Positions 1 to 10,250 are shown, counted from the first letter of the stretch. The stretch is DNA of 64,000 bases from Acidimicrobiaceae bacterium UBA7830 (GCA_002501485.1 DLTS01000011.1:1-64000), one strand, 5' to 3'. Notes: a model not told the origin generated them from the sequence alone. Numbers and translations are program-made.

Positions 1-41
1 CCTTATCAGGGATGCGCTCTAACCGACTGAGCTATAGCCCC
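1..41 (-). tRNA. tRNA-Ile (GAT), 5' part only
   Basis: Read on the minus strand, position 41 downward gives a tRNA 5' acceptor arm (GGGGCTA), a D-arm (TAGCTCAGTCGGTTAGAGC) and the start of an anticodon arm with loop CTGATAA, so the anticodon is GAT (isoleucine). The window edge cuts the gene after the anticodon stem. A tRNA-Ile, usually followed by tRNA-Ala, downstream of gyrA and a DUF3566 gene is the common actinobacterial arrangement. Confidence 0.9.
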
Positions 42-89
42 GGCAGAGAAAAGACGTTATCGGGGCTCCAACCCGAACCTCAACCTCGA

Positions 90-791
90 CTAGTCAGGCC
101 GACGGCGACGAAAAGCTTCAATCGGGTCAAACGTGCGCTCAGTGACTTCTTCTTCAAGCACAGACAGCCGTATGCCGCCAACTACATCACTTATAAGGTT
201 GAAGATCGTTGCCACCAGTACGGCTGCACCAGTTGTCGCAACCACGAGGAAAAGTCCGATCACCCAAGCAGCGCTAAAGATCTCGTCACCATGCAATTCG
301 AAAGTCTCCCAGCCGAACTGGGTGAACCAACGTTCAACATTCGCAATCGTTCCAGTCGAATCAGCGACCCGCCACAACATCACGCCGGCGGTCATCAAGA
401 CCACATACAACACAAGCGAAAAGAGCGCAGCCACTTTGAACGTTGACCATGGGTCGATATGGCGAACTACCCGGGACACTCGACGCACTCGGGGACGGCC
501 ACCAGCCCGACGCAGCACTACTTGGCGGCGAACTCCGAGGAATGATGGCGACGTTCGGATCGTCGGCGCGTCATTCTCAGCGGACCCCACTTGTGAAACC
601 TCGCCAGGGGGCTGCGCTGTCACGATCTCTGGAATGACGAAGTCGCCTGTTGGTTCGGCTACTTCGTCGGCGTCCTCCGGCACGTGGACCGGCGTGGTCC
701 GGGGTGGGGCATCAGGCTCCCGCCCTTGTTCGGGCTGCTCTCCAGCGTCGTCGTCATGGGTGTGGTCGACCACCTCACCGAGTGTACGCAA
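90..791 (-). CDS. DUF3566 family membrane protein
   Basis: A 233-residue protein. The first ~95 residues are acidic, proline-rich and low in complexity. A basic stretch follows (RRVSRVVRHIDPWS), which is the DUF3566 hallmark, then two predicted membrane helices (about residues 115-140 and 172-200) and the conserved ending NLISDVVGGIRLSVLEE. The family is actinobacterial and almost always lies just downstream of gyrA, as here. Its molecular function is unknown to me; a membrane role is inferred from topology. The long plus-strand frame over the same bases is a shadow of this gene. Confidence 0.9.
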   Translation of the reverse strand: MRTLGEVVDHTHDDDAGEQPEQGREPDAPPRTTPVHVPEDADEVAEPTGDFVIPEIVTAQPPGEVSQVGSAENDAPTIRTSPSFLGVRRQVVLRRAGGRPRVRRVSRVVRHIDPWSTFKVAALFSLVLYVVLMTAGVMLWRVADSTGTIANVERWFTQFGWETFELHGDEIFSAAWVIGLFLVVATTGAAVLVATIFNLISDVVGGIRLSVLEEEVTERTFDPIEAFRRRRPD

Positions 792-1055
792 AGTGGCTCA
801 AGTGTTCGGTTCAGCCCTCTAGCGCGGCGCTTGCGGCCACCTCCGTGAACGCAGCTTTTTATAGGCGCGACAACGGCAGCGCCATTACGTTTCGCAATAG
901 TCAGGCCCCGTCACAACACGGCCAGTGCACCCTCATCCGCGTCGGCCTTCGCCTCCTCAAATTCGACTGAGACGTTTATGAGTCTGCTAAGAACTGCACT
1001 CAACCCCACCCCTCAGCGACCATCGTTTTTATGGTGCGAGTCGATAGCGCTGTGC

Positions 1056-3512
1056 CTATTCGCCAGCGATGATCGGTGCAACAGAGGCAACAGTTTGCCC
1101 GTCGTCGAGATTCATAATTCGAACTCCGGTGGCATCACGTCCTTGGGAAGAAATTTCGCGGACTTCCATGCGAATGGTGACACCACCCGAAGAAACTGCC
1201 ACGATCTCATCTTCAATTCCAACCATGAACGCCGCAGCGACGACGCCTTTCTTGCCGGTGAGTTTGATGCCGCGCACGCCTTGGCCGCCACGGCCCTGGG
1301 TATTGAACTTGTCGAGTTGCGTCCGCTTGCCAAACCCTGCTTCGGTCATGAGGAGAATCGCAGTGTCATCACGGGCGACATCACATGAAACGACTGCGTC
1401 ATCACCGGTCTTCAACTTCATACCGCGAACACCGGCCGCTGAGCGACCCATCGCTCGGACGTCGCCCTCGTTAAAGCGGATTGTCATTCCTGACTTGGCC
1501 ACCATGAAAATGTCGTCGGTACCGCTTGTCTCAATTACCTTCACCAATTCGTCATCATCGTTCAGATTGATCGCGATAAGGCCGTCGCGTCGGCTCGAGG
1601 TGTAGGCATCGAACGCCGTCTTCTTGACGGTTCCTTTTCGTGTTGCGAAGAACAAGAACCGTTCTCCAGCAAAGTCACGAGTGTCGATGATCGCCTGAAT
1701 GAATTCGTCCGCTTGAAGGGGAAGCAAATTGACAATCGGCATGCCCTTGGCGGTGCGCTCGCGCTCCGGAATGTCGAGGGCGCGCAATCGATACACCCGT
1801 CCACGATTTGAAAAGAACAGCAAGTGTGCATGGGCTGTAGTGAAGATGACATGACGAATGATGTCGTCTTGTTTGAGTTTGCCTCCAGAAACACCGCGGC
1901 CGCCGCGGCCCTGCGTCTTAAACGATGAGGCGGAGACCGCTTTCACATACTGCGCCTCTGTCATAACAACGACGAGTTCTTTATCTTCAACGAGATCCTC
2001 GATGCTCATTTCGCCTTCGTCATAGGTGACTGCACACACTCGATCGGCTGCAAAGTCATCGCGGACAGAACTGAGCTCATCTTTAATCACGCCACGAAGT
2101 TTCTTGTCGTCGGCCAAGATCGATTCGAGCTCTTTGATGCTTTCGCGAATACTTTCGAGTTCTGACTCGATGTCGATACGGCTCAGACGGGTGAGTTGAC
2201 GAAGTTGCATGTCGAGAATGTCAACAGCCTGGGCCTCTGAGAACTCATAGGGCTTTTCCATCAAAGCTGCTTTTGCCGCTTGTGCGTCTTCGCTACCGCG
2301 AATGAGCGCAATGATGTCATCAATGACGTTCAGCGCCTTAATGCGGCCATCAAGAATGTGTTCACGCCGCTTCGCTTTTTCTAAACGGAAGTTCGAACGA
2401 CGGGTGATGACCTCAATTTGGTGACGAACATAGCCATCGATCGCATCCCGCAAATTCAGTGTGCGGGGCACACCGTCAACAAGAGCGACCATGTTGATCG
2501 AGAAACTGGTCTGAAGTTGCGTGAGCTTAAAGAGATTGTTGAGGACCACATTTGCATTTGCGTCACGCTTCAACGTGATCACCAAGGAGGTCTCGCCACC
2601 GGACGACCCGTCATTGATGTCGGCGATTCCTTCAATGTCTCCGTTGTCGACCAGTTCAGTGATGCGAGCCGCTATCGCTGAACAGCTCGTTTGATACGGC
2701 AGTTTGGTGACAACGATTTCCATTCGACCCGACTTGCCCTCGTCGATGGTTGCGGTCGCACGCATCTTCACTGAGCCACGCCCAGTTCGGTATGCATCGA
2801 TAATGCCGGCGCGCCCAAGAATCGAACCGCCCGTCGGGAAGTCAGGCCCTTTCACAAATTCCATCAAGTCGTCGGATGTTGCATCTGGGTTGTCGATGAG
2901 GTGCACGGTTGCGTCGATGACTTCACCAAGATTGTGTGGTGGGATATTTGTCGCCATGCCAACAGCGATTCCCTGAGACCCGTTGACGAGCAGGTTGGGG
3001 AATCTTGCAGGCAACACAGAGGGTTGCTCTGTGCTGCCGTCGTAGTTTGGCACCATGTCAACGGTGTCTTCGTCGATATCGGCGAGCAATTGCATTGCAA
3101 GTGGATGCAACCGACATTCGGTGTAGCGGCTCGCAGCCGGACCAAAATCAGGCGAACCATAATTGCCGTGAAAATCGATGAGCGGGTGACGCACAGAGAA
3201 CGGTTGGGCGAGACGGACCAGAGCGTCATAAATCGCGCTGTCACCGTGCGGGTGGTAGCGCGCCATCGTGTCACCCGATACGCGGGCACACTTTACAAAT
3301 GGTCGATCGGGTCGGAAACCTTGCTGCTCCATGTCCCAGATGATGCGACGGTGGACTGGCTTGAGACCGTCGCGAACGTCGGGCAACGCTCGCGACATGA
3401 TGACCGACATCGCATACTCCAAGAATGAGTTTTCCATCTCATCTTGAAGTGCGATCGGCTGAACCGGATCGTGCTGATCATCCGGGTCGAGTGGAGTTTG
3501 ATCGTCACTCAT
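1056..3512 (-). CDS. gyrA: DNA gyrase subunit A
   Basis: Breakage-reunion subunit of the A2B2 type II topoisomerase that introduces negative supercoils. The 818 residues match the family length. The active-site tyrosine lies in ASRYTECRL (Tyr130). The quinolone-resistance region reads HPHGDSAIYD with Ser92 and Asp96, the quinolone-sensitive type. The C-terminal beta-pinwheel carries the GyrA-box motif QGRGGRG. Its start codon overlaps the gyrB stop codon, so translation of the two subunits is probably coupled. Confidence 0.98.
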   Translation of the reverse strand: MSDDQTPLDPDDQHDPVQPIALQDEMENSFLEYAMSVIMSRALPDVRDGLKPVHRRIIWDMEQQGFRPDRPFVKCARVSGDTMARYHPHGDSAIYDALVRLAQPFSVRHPLIDFHGNYGSPDFGPAASRYTECRLHPLAMQLLADIDEDTVDMVPNYDGSTEQPSVLPARFPNLLVNGSQGIAVGMATNIPPHNLGEVIDATVHLIDNPDATSDDLMEFVKGPDFPTGGSILGRAGIIDAYRTGRGSVKMRATATIDEGKSGRMEIVVTKLPYQTSCSAIAARITELVDNGDIEGIADINDGSSGGETSLVITLKRDANANVVLNNLFKLTQLQTSFSINMVALVDGVPRTLNLRDAIDGYVRHQIEVITRRSNFRLEKAKRREHILDGRIKALNVIDDIIALIRGSEDAQAAKAALMEKPYEFSEAQAVDILDMQLRQLTRLSRIDIESELESIRESIKELESILADDKKLRGVIKDELSSVRDDFAADRVCAVTYDEGEMSIEDLVEDKELVVVMTEAQYVKAVSASSFKTQGRGGRGVSGGKLKQDDIIRHVIFTTAHAHLLFFSNRGRVYRLRALDIPERERTAKGMPIVNLLPLQADEFIQAIIDTRDFAGERFLFFATRKGTVKKTAFDAYTSSRRDGLIAINLNDDDELVKVIETSGTDDIFMVAKSGMTIRFNEGDVRAMGRSAAGVRGMKLKTGDDAVVSCDVARDDTAILLMTEAGFGKRTQLDKFNTQGRGGQGVRGIKLTGKKGVVAAAFMVGIEDEIVAVSSGGVTIRMEVREISSQGRDATGVRIMNLDDGQTVASVAPIIAGE

Positions 3513-5467
3513 CAGAAATCAAGATTCCTCACATCGCGGGCGTTGGTCGTGATGAAGTTGCGACGGCTTTCGACGTCATCGCCCATCAACACGCTCATGA
3601 TCATGTCGGCCTCTGCGGCCTCTTCGACGGTGACCTGCAACAGCGTGCGGGTCTCCGGATTAATGGTCGTCTCTCTGAGTTCTTGCCAGTCCATCTCACC
3701 CAGTCCTTTCAAACGTTGGAACTCTTTTCGGTGATTTGGTTTCTCTGCGAGGAACCGATCTTTCGCAAGATCGTCTTTGAGATAGACCTTTTCTTTGCCC
3801 ACTTCCGTGGAGTAGAGAGGGGGTTGCGCAATGTAGATATATCCAGCTTCAACGAGATCACGCATCTGTCGGAAGAAGAACGTGAGCAACAGGGTGCGAA
3901 TGTGGCTGCCGTCGACGTCAGCGTCGCACAACGCAATCACTTTGTGATAGCGAGCTTTCTCGACGTTGAAATCTTCGCCAACGCCAGCACCGATTGCAGT
4001 AATCAAGGCCTGAATCTCATTGTTTTTGAGCATTTTGTCGATACGAGAGCGCTCGACATTGAGGATTTTTCCTCGAATCGGCAAGATCGCCTGAGTTTGA
4101 GGGTCTCGAGCGTTAATTGCTGTACCGCCAGCCGAGTCGCCCTCAACAATGAAGATTTCTGATTCATCGGGGCTCCGCGATGAACAGTCACGGAGTTTGT
4201 CCGGCATGCCTGCCCCAGAAAGTGCGGTTTTGCGCCTCACTGTTTCACGAGCCTTTTTCGCCGCTACACGTGCCTGCTGGGCAGCTATCGCTTTCTTGAC
4301 GATCTTGTTCGCCTCAGTCGGATTTTCATCGAACCACTCTGAGAGACGTTCGTTAGTTGCCTTCTGCACGAATGACCGCATGGGGACGTTGCCAAGTTTG
4401 GCTTTTGTTTGGCCTTCGAACTGGGGTTCGCGCAGTTTCACCGAGATGATTGCTGTGAGACCCTCTCGAATGTCTTCACCCGTGAGGTTGTCGTCTTTTT
4501 CTTTCAGCAGGTTTTTGCCACGTGCGTATTTATTCATCACAGAGGTCAATGCGGTGCGGAAACCTTCAACGTGCATGCCGCCTTCGATGGTGGAAATACC
4601 GTTGGCGTAGCCGTGAATGCCTTCGTGGTAGCCGGTGTTCCACTGGAGAGCAATATCGAGGTTTTGGCCTTCTCTGTCGTCATCTTCGTAATGGCACACT
4701 TTGGCGAACAGTGGGTCTTTCGACTGATTGAGATGCTTCACAAAGTCGACGATTCCGCCTTTGTACTGGAATGTGACCTCTTGTTCGCGCTCAGGTCGTT
4801 GGTCAATAAACGAAATCTCGAGTCCACGATTGAGAAATGCCATGATCTGCAGGCGATCGAGCACCGTGCGGGCAACAAATTCTGTTCCTTCTACCTGAAA
4901 GATTGTCGGATCTGGCCAAAACGTCACCGTCGTACCTGACGTACGATCACGCTTCGGAGTTTCGCCTTTCGACGACAGTTTGTTTTTTGGTTTGCCGCCG
5001 TCTCGATACTCCTGGGAGTAACGCTTGCCGTCTCGATCGATTTCGATGCTCAAGCGCTCGGAAAGTGCATTGACCACACTGACGCCAACGCCGTGGAGTC
5101 CACCCGACACTTTGTATCCCTCACCGCCGAATTTTCCCCCAGCATGGAGCACCGTGAGCACAACCTCAGCGGCACTCTTTCCTTTGTGAGGGCCTGATGG
5201 ATACGGATCAACAGGCACACCACGCCCGTTGTCGCTCACTTCGCACCCTCCATCCGCGAGCAACGTCACGGCAATTTTGGTGCAATGTCCGGCCATTGCC
5301 TCATCGACGGAGTTGTCGACGACTTCCCAAATGAGGTGATGTAATCCGGCCAAACCTGTCGAGCCGATGTACATGCCTGGCCGCTTGCGAACAGGGTCGA
5401 GTCCTTCGAGGACTTGGATGTCCTTTGCGCCATATTCACTCTTTGATTTTTTGGTGTCTTTGGGCAC
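3512..5467 (-). CDS. gyrB: DNA gyrase subunit B
   Basis: ATPase subunit of gyrase, 651 residues. The GHKL ATP-binding site is visible (EVVDNSVDEAMAG near residue 50, then NGRGVPVD and GGLHGVGVSVVNALS). The TOPRIM metal sites are EGDSAGG and DADVDGSH. It forms a two-gene unit with gyrA. The 210-base stretch upstream (5468-5677) holds no gene and presumably carries the promoter; no promoter is convincing by eye. Confidence 0.98.
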   Translation of the reverse strand: MPKDTKKSKSEYGAKDIQVLEGLDPVRKRPGMYIGSTGLAGLHHLIWEVVDNSVDEAMAGHCTKIAVTLLADGGCEVSDNGRGVPVDPYPSGPHKGKSAAEVVLTVLHAGGKFGGEGYKVSGGLHGVGVSVVNALSERLSIEIDRDGKRYSQEYRDGGKPKNKLSSKGETPKRDRTSGTTVTFWPDPTIFQVEGTEFVARTVLDRLQIMAFLNRGLEISFIDQRPEREQEVTFQYKGGIVDFVKHLNQSKDPLFAKVCHYEDDDREGQNLDIALQWNTGYHEGIHGYANGISTIEGGMHVEGFRTALTSVMNKYARGKNLLKEKDDNLTGEDIREGLTAIISVKLREPQFEGQTKAKLGNVPMRSFVQKATNERLSEWFDENPTEANKIVKKAIAAQQARVAAKKARETVRRKTALSGAGMPDKLRDCSSRSPDESEIFIVEGDSAGGTAINARDPQTQAILPIRGKILNVERSRIDKMLKNNEIQALITAIGAGVGEDFNVEKARYHKVIALCDADVDGSHIRTLLLTFFFRQMRDLVEAGYIYIAQPPLYSTEVGKEKVYLKDDLAKDRFLAEKPNHRKEFQRLKGLGEMDWQELRETTINPETRTLLQVTVEEAAEADMIMSVLMGDDVESRRNFITTNARDVRNLDF

Positions 5468-5677
5468 TCAGTACCTCATCTGTTGTCGTCGCAATATGGA
5501 TCAAGCACTGCGCTCTTCCCACACGTGCAAACAGACTGAAATGCCCATGAGCACTTGAAAATTCTACCAAACGGGTGTTCGCTGAACCGGTCAATCCGAC
5601 AGGTCGCGACAACTGTCACGCCGGGTTGCGACACGTGAACAAGTCGGCGACAACAGATACCGCCAACCCGGAGAAAT

Positions 5678-6142
5678 TTAGGCCAACAAGGCCTTCACAG
5701 CGCTGGCAATTCGGCCGCCGTCGGCACCATCGCCGACACGATCTTTCACCGCGCTAATGACCTGTCCCATCGCTTTCGGGCCTTCTGCTCCCGCCTCGCG
5801 AGCAGCTGCGATTTCTTCGTTAACAATGTCCTGCAATGTTGCGTCATCCATCGCCGCTGGGAGGTACGCCTCAATCACCGCGAGTTCGTCTCGCTCGGAT
5901 GCAGCTTGTTCGGTTCGTCCCGCATTTTCGTAGAGCTCGGCCGCCTCGCTTCGGCGTTTTGCCTCCAACCTCAGCACTGCCGTGATTTGTGCATCGGTGA
6001 GTTCTGCGGCCTCGTCTCCTGCAACCGAAGCCACTTGAACCGCCGACAACACCATCCTGATCGTTGACGTCTTCAGTTGATCGCGCTCTTTCATCGCAGT
6101 GTTCAGGTCGGTTCGGAGTAGCTCAAGGAGTTGAGAAGCCAT
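5678..6142 (-). CDS. GatB/YqeY domain protein
   Basis: A 154-residue stand-alone YqeY-type protein, made of the helical domain related to the C-terminus of GatB. Diagnostic segments are the N-terminal LRTDLNTAMKERD, then TIRMVLSAVQ and the GPKAMGQVI segment near residue 125. Family members are proposed to bind tRNA or assist aminoacyl-tRNA amidation, but no precise role is established for the free form. It sits between dciA and gyrB, splitting the usual recF-dciA-gyrB run. A 20-base gap separates it from dciA, so co-transcription is likely. Confidence 0.88.
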   Translation of the reverse strand: MASQLLELLRTDLNTAMKERDQLKTSTIRMVLSAVQVASVAGDEAAELTDAQITAVLRLEAKRRSEAAELYENAGRTEQAASERDELAVIEAYLPAAMDDATLQDIVNEEIAAAREAGAEGPKAMGQVISAVKDRVGDGADGGRIASAVKALLA

Positions 6143-6162
6143 GCCACATCATGCCGGAATCG

Positions 6163-6471
6163 TTACCGTCGGCGCGCCACCCTCACCTCAATGTTGTTGA
6201 TCGTGACCTCGGCGACGTCTCGTAACCGTTGGGATATCTCTTCGGTTCGGAACTCAATCTCGGTGACCCACGCTGGTTCATCAACGTCAATCACAAGAAC
6301 CCCGTCTTCAAAACGTGATGGTCGGGCGTACCGGGCCACGTAGTCACCGACAGCTTCTTCCCAACGACCGAAGATGCCACCAACCTCTGCTCTAGTTGGT
6401 CCGCGAAGTGAACGAACCACTGAGTCAAGAGAATCTGATAGCGACATAATCTCGTCATCGTCACTCATCAC
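6163..6471 (-). CDS. dciA: DciA (DUF721) replicative helicase loader-like protein
   Basis: A 102-residue DUF721/DciA protein. It has the typical core (IFGRWEEAVGDYVARYARPSRFEDGVL split across about residues 30-57) and the end of the domain EPAWVTEIEFR. DciA is the ancestral DnaB loader in bacteria that lack DnaC or DnaI. It overlaps the end of recF by 11 bases, the usual recF-dciA coupling. dnaB lies in the same window (31601-33058) and no DnaC/DnaI homologue is seen, consistent with a DciA-dependent system. The start could be either of two adjacent ATG codons. Confidence 0.9.
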   Translation of the reverse strand: MMSDDDEIMSLSDSLDSVVRSLRGPTRAEVGGIFGRWEEAVGDYVARYARPSRFEDGVLVIDVDEPAWVTEIEFRTEEISQRLRDVAEVTINNIEVRVARRR

Positions 6472-7546
6472 CCATCACCGTACCGCTGTCGATTTTCAAT
6501 ACGCGTTCAGGCTGAGCAGCAGGAGGCAACGGTGCCGCAGTCGTAATGACCACTTGGCCTGCCGGCAGTTCACCCAACAGTGCCGTTGCTCGATCATTAT
6601 CGAGTTCTGACAAGACATCGTCGAGGATAAGAATCGGACTCGACCCCACGTGATCGGTCACGAGCCGATGTGCGCCGAGGCGGAGGCTTAATGCAAGAGT
6701 GCGTTGTTCGCCTTGAGAAGCATGGGTCCGCGCCGGCAATCCGTTCACCAACAGGTCGACATCGTCACGATGCGGGCCCACTGTTGACACACCCCTTCGA
6801 ACATCATCCCGACGAGTAGCAGCGAGAGCAGCGGCCAACCCCTCCTGGCGCCATTGAGGGTCATAGGCCAACGACACGCTGTTGCTCTCACCGGCGAGTT
6901 GCTGATACGCCTCGGCTACCAATGGCTGAAGACGTTCGACGAGCGCAGCGCGTGCACGGCCAAGTCGCTCGCCAACTTCGGTGAGGCGGGAATCCCACAC
7001 GTCAAGCGTCGTTGACGCGTCATCATCGAGTCGGCCGCCACACTGGCGTAAGAGGATGTTGCGTTGTTTCAACACTCGATCAACTTCAAGGCGAAGCGCA
7101 TCGTTTTTCGTCGCCAACGCAACAAGGGTGTCATCAAGGAACCGCCGGCGTTCGTTTGGGCCGCCCTTCACCAGAGTGAGATCGTCTGGAGAGAAGACAG
7201 AGGTACGCACTGTGCCAAGGAGATCTCTTGTTCGTTGTAACCGCTGTCGGTTCACTTGAACTCGACCGCGGCCAACCCGGGAGATTTCAACCTCTACTAA
7301 AGATTGACGGCCGTCGGCGCCAACAATCTGAGCTCGGATAATTGACTGGTCGGCGCCAACCCGAATGAGAGCATCAGCAGGAGCTTGGCGGAATGAGGTT
7401 AGGCCCGAGAGATAAGCAAGCGCTTCGGCAAGGTTGGTTTTCCCTTGGCCGTTTTGACCAACGACACAAGTGGTACCGGCCGTGAGGTTGAACGTTGCTT
7501 GCCGATAATTTCGGAAGTCAACAAGTTCAAGGTGCTCAACGAGCAT
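6461..7546 (-). CDS. recF: DNA replication/repair protein RecF
   Basis: A 361-residue SMC-like ATPase of gap repair (RecFOR pathway). The Walker A is GQNGQGKTN around residue 30, the ABC signature region is THASQGEQRTLALSLRL, and Walker B is ILILDDVLSELD. It is preceded by dnaN with a 9-base gap and overlaps dciA downstream, so dnaN-recF-dciA form one transcription unit. Confidence 0.97.
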   Translation of the reverse strand: MLVEHLELVDFRNYRQATFNLTAGTTCVVGQNGQGKTNLAEALAYLSGLTSFRQAPADALIRVGADQSIIRAQIVGADGRQSLVEVEISRVGRGRVQVNRQRLQRTRDLLGTVRTSVFSPDDLTLVKGGPNERRRFLDDTLVALATKNDALRLEVDRVLKQRNILLRQCGGRLDDDASTTLDVWDSRLTEVGERLGRARAALVERLQPLVAEAYQQLAGESNSVSLAYDPQWRQEGLAAALAATRRDDVRRGVSTVGPHRDDVDLLVNGLPARTHASQGEQRTLALSLRLGAHRLVTDHVGSSPILILDDVLSELDNDRATALLGELPAGQVVITTAAPLPPAAQPERVLKIDSGTVMGDE

Positions 7547-7555
7547 GGCGTGACA

Positions 7556-8653
7556 TCACGGCACCCGTACTGGCATCAGCAGGTAAAGGTACTCGTCGTG
7601 ACCAACTCCACGAAGTACAGCTGGCTTCATTGGGTCGACGACGGCGAGTCGAACTTCTTCGCCATCAACTGCATCAACACCCGCAGCGAGATAGTCGGGG
7701 TTGAACGCGACCGTCATCGGTTCGCCTTCGAAGCTGGCATCGATTTGCTCTGACGCCTCGCCCACATCTGTGGTGATCGCGGAAAGGATGACATGATCGG
7801 GTTCGAGTTGCAAGCGAACCGGGGTTGCACCCCCTTGAGCGAGAAGGCGGACACGACGCAAGGCATCGAGTAAGGCGTCGCGACCGATCGTCGCAACGTT
7901 CGGGTACGAACTTGGCAGTAGGTTTCGATAGTTCGGATAGTCAGCAGCGATGAGACGAGTGGTGAGGTGCACATCACCAATTTCGAACACGGCGTCGTTT
8001 TCTCCGAGATACACCTTGAGGTCTTCTGCACCGCTCACGAGACGTTGCACTTCGTTAAGTGCACGAGCGGGAACGAGGACTTGCTGACCGGCTCCAAGTA
8101 GCGCCCCTTCGTCAAGGTCGCGCACAGCAAGTCGATATGAGTCCGTCGCTACCATGCGGACTGCATCATCTTCCGACACGATAAGCACACCAGTTAGTTG
8201 CTGACGAGCTTCATCGGTGCTTGCGGCACGCACCACCTGGCCGAGTGCAGCTGACATCGTTGAACCTGACAACACGAACGGTTCACTCGACGGCGGCACA
8301 ATTGAAGGAAAATCATTAACCGCCATTGGTCGAACTGCAAATTGGCTGCGCTGCGCTGAAATCGACACGTTGTCGCCAGTAAATTCAACATCAACGCTGC
8401 CAGCCGGAAGCGCCTTTACGATATCCGCAGTAAGACGAGCAGGAATGACAGTTGAGCCTGGCTGTTCCATACCAACCGGGACTGATGCCTTGATCGTCAG
8501 TTCAAGATCAGTGCCAGTGATGGTCAGTGTGTCGTCAGCGACATCAAGTCGCACACCTGACAGCACCGGTGATGTACCGGTCGAGTTTGTTGCTCCTCGA
8601 CCAGCGGTGGCTAACGCCGTGGCCAAGATTTCACGTTCACATCGAAATTTCAC
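7556..8653 (-). CDS. dnaN: DNA polymerase III sliding clamp beta
   Basis: A 365-residue beta clamp with three clamp domains. Recognisable segments are the N-terminus MKFRCEREILATAL, VRMVATDSYRLAV in the middle domain, and the C-terminal YLYLLMPVRV tail typical of the clamp's binding groove. It lies downstream of dnaA on the same strand with a 235-base gap. Confidence 0.97.
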   Translation of the reverse strand: MKFRCEREILATALATAGRGATNSTGTSPVLSGVRLDVADDTLTITGTDLELTIKASVPVGMEQPGSTVIPARLTADIVKALPAGSVDVEFTGDNVSISAQRSQFAVRPMAVNDFPSIVPPSSEPFVLSGSTMSAALGQVVRAASTDEARQQLTGVLIVSEDDAVRMVATDSYRLAVRDLDEGALLGAGQQVLVPARALNEVQRLVSGAEDLKVYLGENDAVFEIGDVHLTTRLIAADYPNYRNLLPSSYPNVATIGRDALLDALRRVRLLAQGGATPVRLQLEPDHVILSAITTDVGEASEQIDASFEGEPMTVAFNPDYLAAGVDAVDGEEVRLAVVDPMKPAVLRGVGHDEYLYLLMPVRVP

Positions 8654-8888
8654 AGCGTGGTCCTTTTCCCCAGAGAGGATAGATACAGAGTGTTAGTGAT
8701 AGTAGGTGCTGTGGATTGGGGAAAAGAGTGAATCACCCCAGCACATAGCACATATTTGTCGTCACAAGATTTCCGAGCGGTATCCCCTGCGCGATGATCA
8801 CACACATGTGATTCGGTGGACGTGTCGATCATGTGCGACAGATTTCCACGGCTTGACCACATGTCATCCACTACTTGATCCACAGCCA
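8654..8888. other. dnaA-dnaN intergenic spacer with weak DnaA-box-like sites
   Basis: The 235-base spacer holds no gene. In mycobacteria and Streptomyces this gap is oriC and is longer. By eye only degenerate DnaA-box-like nonamers are present: TGTGGATTG at 8710-8718 and TGATCCACA at 8876-8884. The dnaN promoter must lie here or upstream. I see no exact TTATCCACA or TTGTCCACA in it. Confidence 0.5.
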
Positions 8889-10250
8889 TCATGACTTCAA
8901 CCGTTGCAGCAGGTCGGTGACCTGCTCATAAATCTGTTTCCGTTCGCCCATTTGTCGCTGAATTTTTTCGACAGCGTGAATGACGGTGGTGTGGTCTCGC
9001 CCTCCAAACAGACGGGCAATGCTCGGGTAACTGAGATCGGTAAGTTCGCGGAAGACATACATTGCGATCTGACGAGCAGTGACCAATGGGCGCTGTCTAC
9101 TTTTCCCACGTAATGCGTCAACCTCATACCCGAGGATGTCAGCCATTTCGACCAACAGCTCCATGTCGGTGCGTGGCTTTGCCACAGAGTCCGAAAGTAA
9201 ATCGGATAACTGAGATTTTGCAAGATCGGTCGTAATCGGCACACCATTAAGTGAGGCATAGGCGGTCACACGAATGAGCGCTCCTTCGAGCTCACGAATA
9301 TTTGAGGTGATGTTCGACGCAATGAACTCGAGGGTCTCGGCGGGAACCTCAACTCGATCTCGTTCACTCTTGTTGCGAAGGATGGCAAGGCGGGTCTCTA
9401 AATCAGGTGGCTGAATGTCGGTGATGAGACCCCACTTGAAACGCCCGCGAAGACGCTCTTCAAGGGTTGGTATCGCATCTGGCATTCGGTCGCTAGAGAG
9501 GACGATCTGCTTATTCGCTCCATGTAGGGCATTGAACGTATGGAAGAACTCTTCCTGTAGGCCTTCCCGCCCTTCAAGAAATTGCACATCGTCGATGAGA
9601 AGGACATCGACTTCGCGATATCGACGTCGAAGCCCAGCCATTGAGTTTGAACGGATCGCATCAACAAATTCGTTCATGAACGATTCAGTTGAGACATACC
9701 GCACAACGTGATGCTGGTAATGAGACTCGACATAGTGCCCAATTGCGTGCAGGAGGTGGGTTTTCCCGAGTCCAGCCGAGCCATAGATGAACAGTGGGTT
9801 ATACGAGCGAGCCGGTGTTTCCGCCACCCGTTGGGCCGCGGCGAGAGCGAATTGATTCGAAGCCCCTTTCACGAATGTCTCAAACGCATACCGAGGGTTG
9901 AGTCCGCCAGGTTCGTTTCCGCCAAGGGGTGCCTCTGGCGGGTTATGGTTAGAAGCAGGCGTAGCCACCTCGCGTTCGATGTCGATGGGTGCAGCATCGG
10001 TCGTCGCAACACTCACAGCAAACGCAAAACCGGGGTAACCAAGTTCGGTCAGTGCATCGTCAATCATTCCTCGGTAACGCGACATGATTCGTTCGCCGGC
10101 AACGTTGTTTGACACTTCAAGCAAAATCCCGTCTTCATCGCCAACATTTACTGCGTCATTGAAAGTAGAGAACCACACCGATTCGGTGAGCTGATCGCGA
10201 AGAAGTGGAACGACGGTTTCCCACAGGTTTGTAGTCGCTTCACGTTCCAT
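8889..10250 (-). CDS. dnaA: Chromosomal replication initiator DnaA
   Basis: A 453-residue initiator. An N-terminal interaction domain is followed by a short variable linker (about residues 90-115). The AAA+ domain has Walker A GSAGLGKTH (near 155), Walker B LLIDDVQFL and a sensor region. The C-terminal DnaA-box-binding domain carries the signature FGGRDHTTVIHAV. Domain II is shorter than in Streptomyces. It is transcribed away from rpmH, the classic divergent dnaA/rpmH junction. Confidence 0.98.
   Translation of the reverse strand: MEREATTNLWETVVPLLRDQLTESVWFSTFNDAVNVGDEDGILLEVSNNVAGERIMSRYRGMIDDALTELGYPGFAFAVSVATTDAAPIDIEREVATPASNHNPPEAPLGGNEPGGLNPRYAFETFVKGASNQFALAAAQRVAETPARSYNPLFIYGSAGLGKTHLLHAIGHYVESHYQHHVVRYVSTESFMNEFVDAIRSNSMAGLRRRYREVDVLLIDDVQFLEGREGLQEEFFHTFNALHGANKQIVLSSDRMPDAIPTLEERLRGRFKWGLITDIQPPDLETRLAILRNKSERDRVEVPAETLEFIASNITSNIRELEGALIRVTAYASLNGVPITTDLAKSQLSDLLSDSVAKPRTDMELLVEMADILGYEVDALRGKSRQRPLVTARQIAMYVFRELTDLSYPSIARLFGGRDHTTVIHAVEKIQRQMGERKQIYEQVTDLLQRLKS

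Noticed and set aside
133..822. Long plus-strand frame opposite the DUF3566 gene
   Set aside because: It is antisense to a recognisable family gene and has no homology-like motifs; Ser/Thr/Arg-rich composition is typical of a shadow frame.
5468..5677. Promoter with TAGAAT ahead of gyrB
   Set aside because: No -35 element at a suitable distance could be found by eye.
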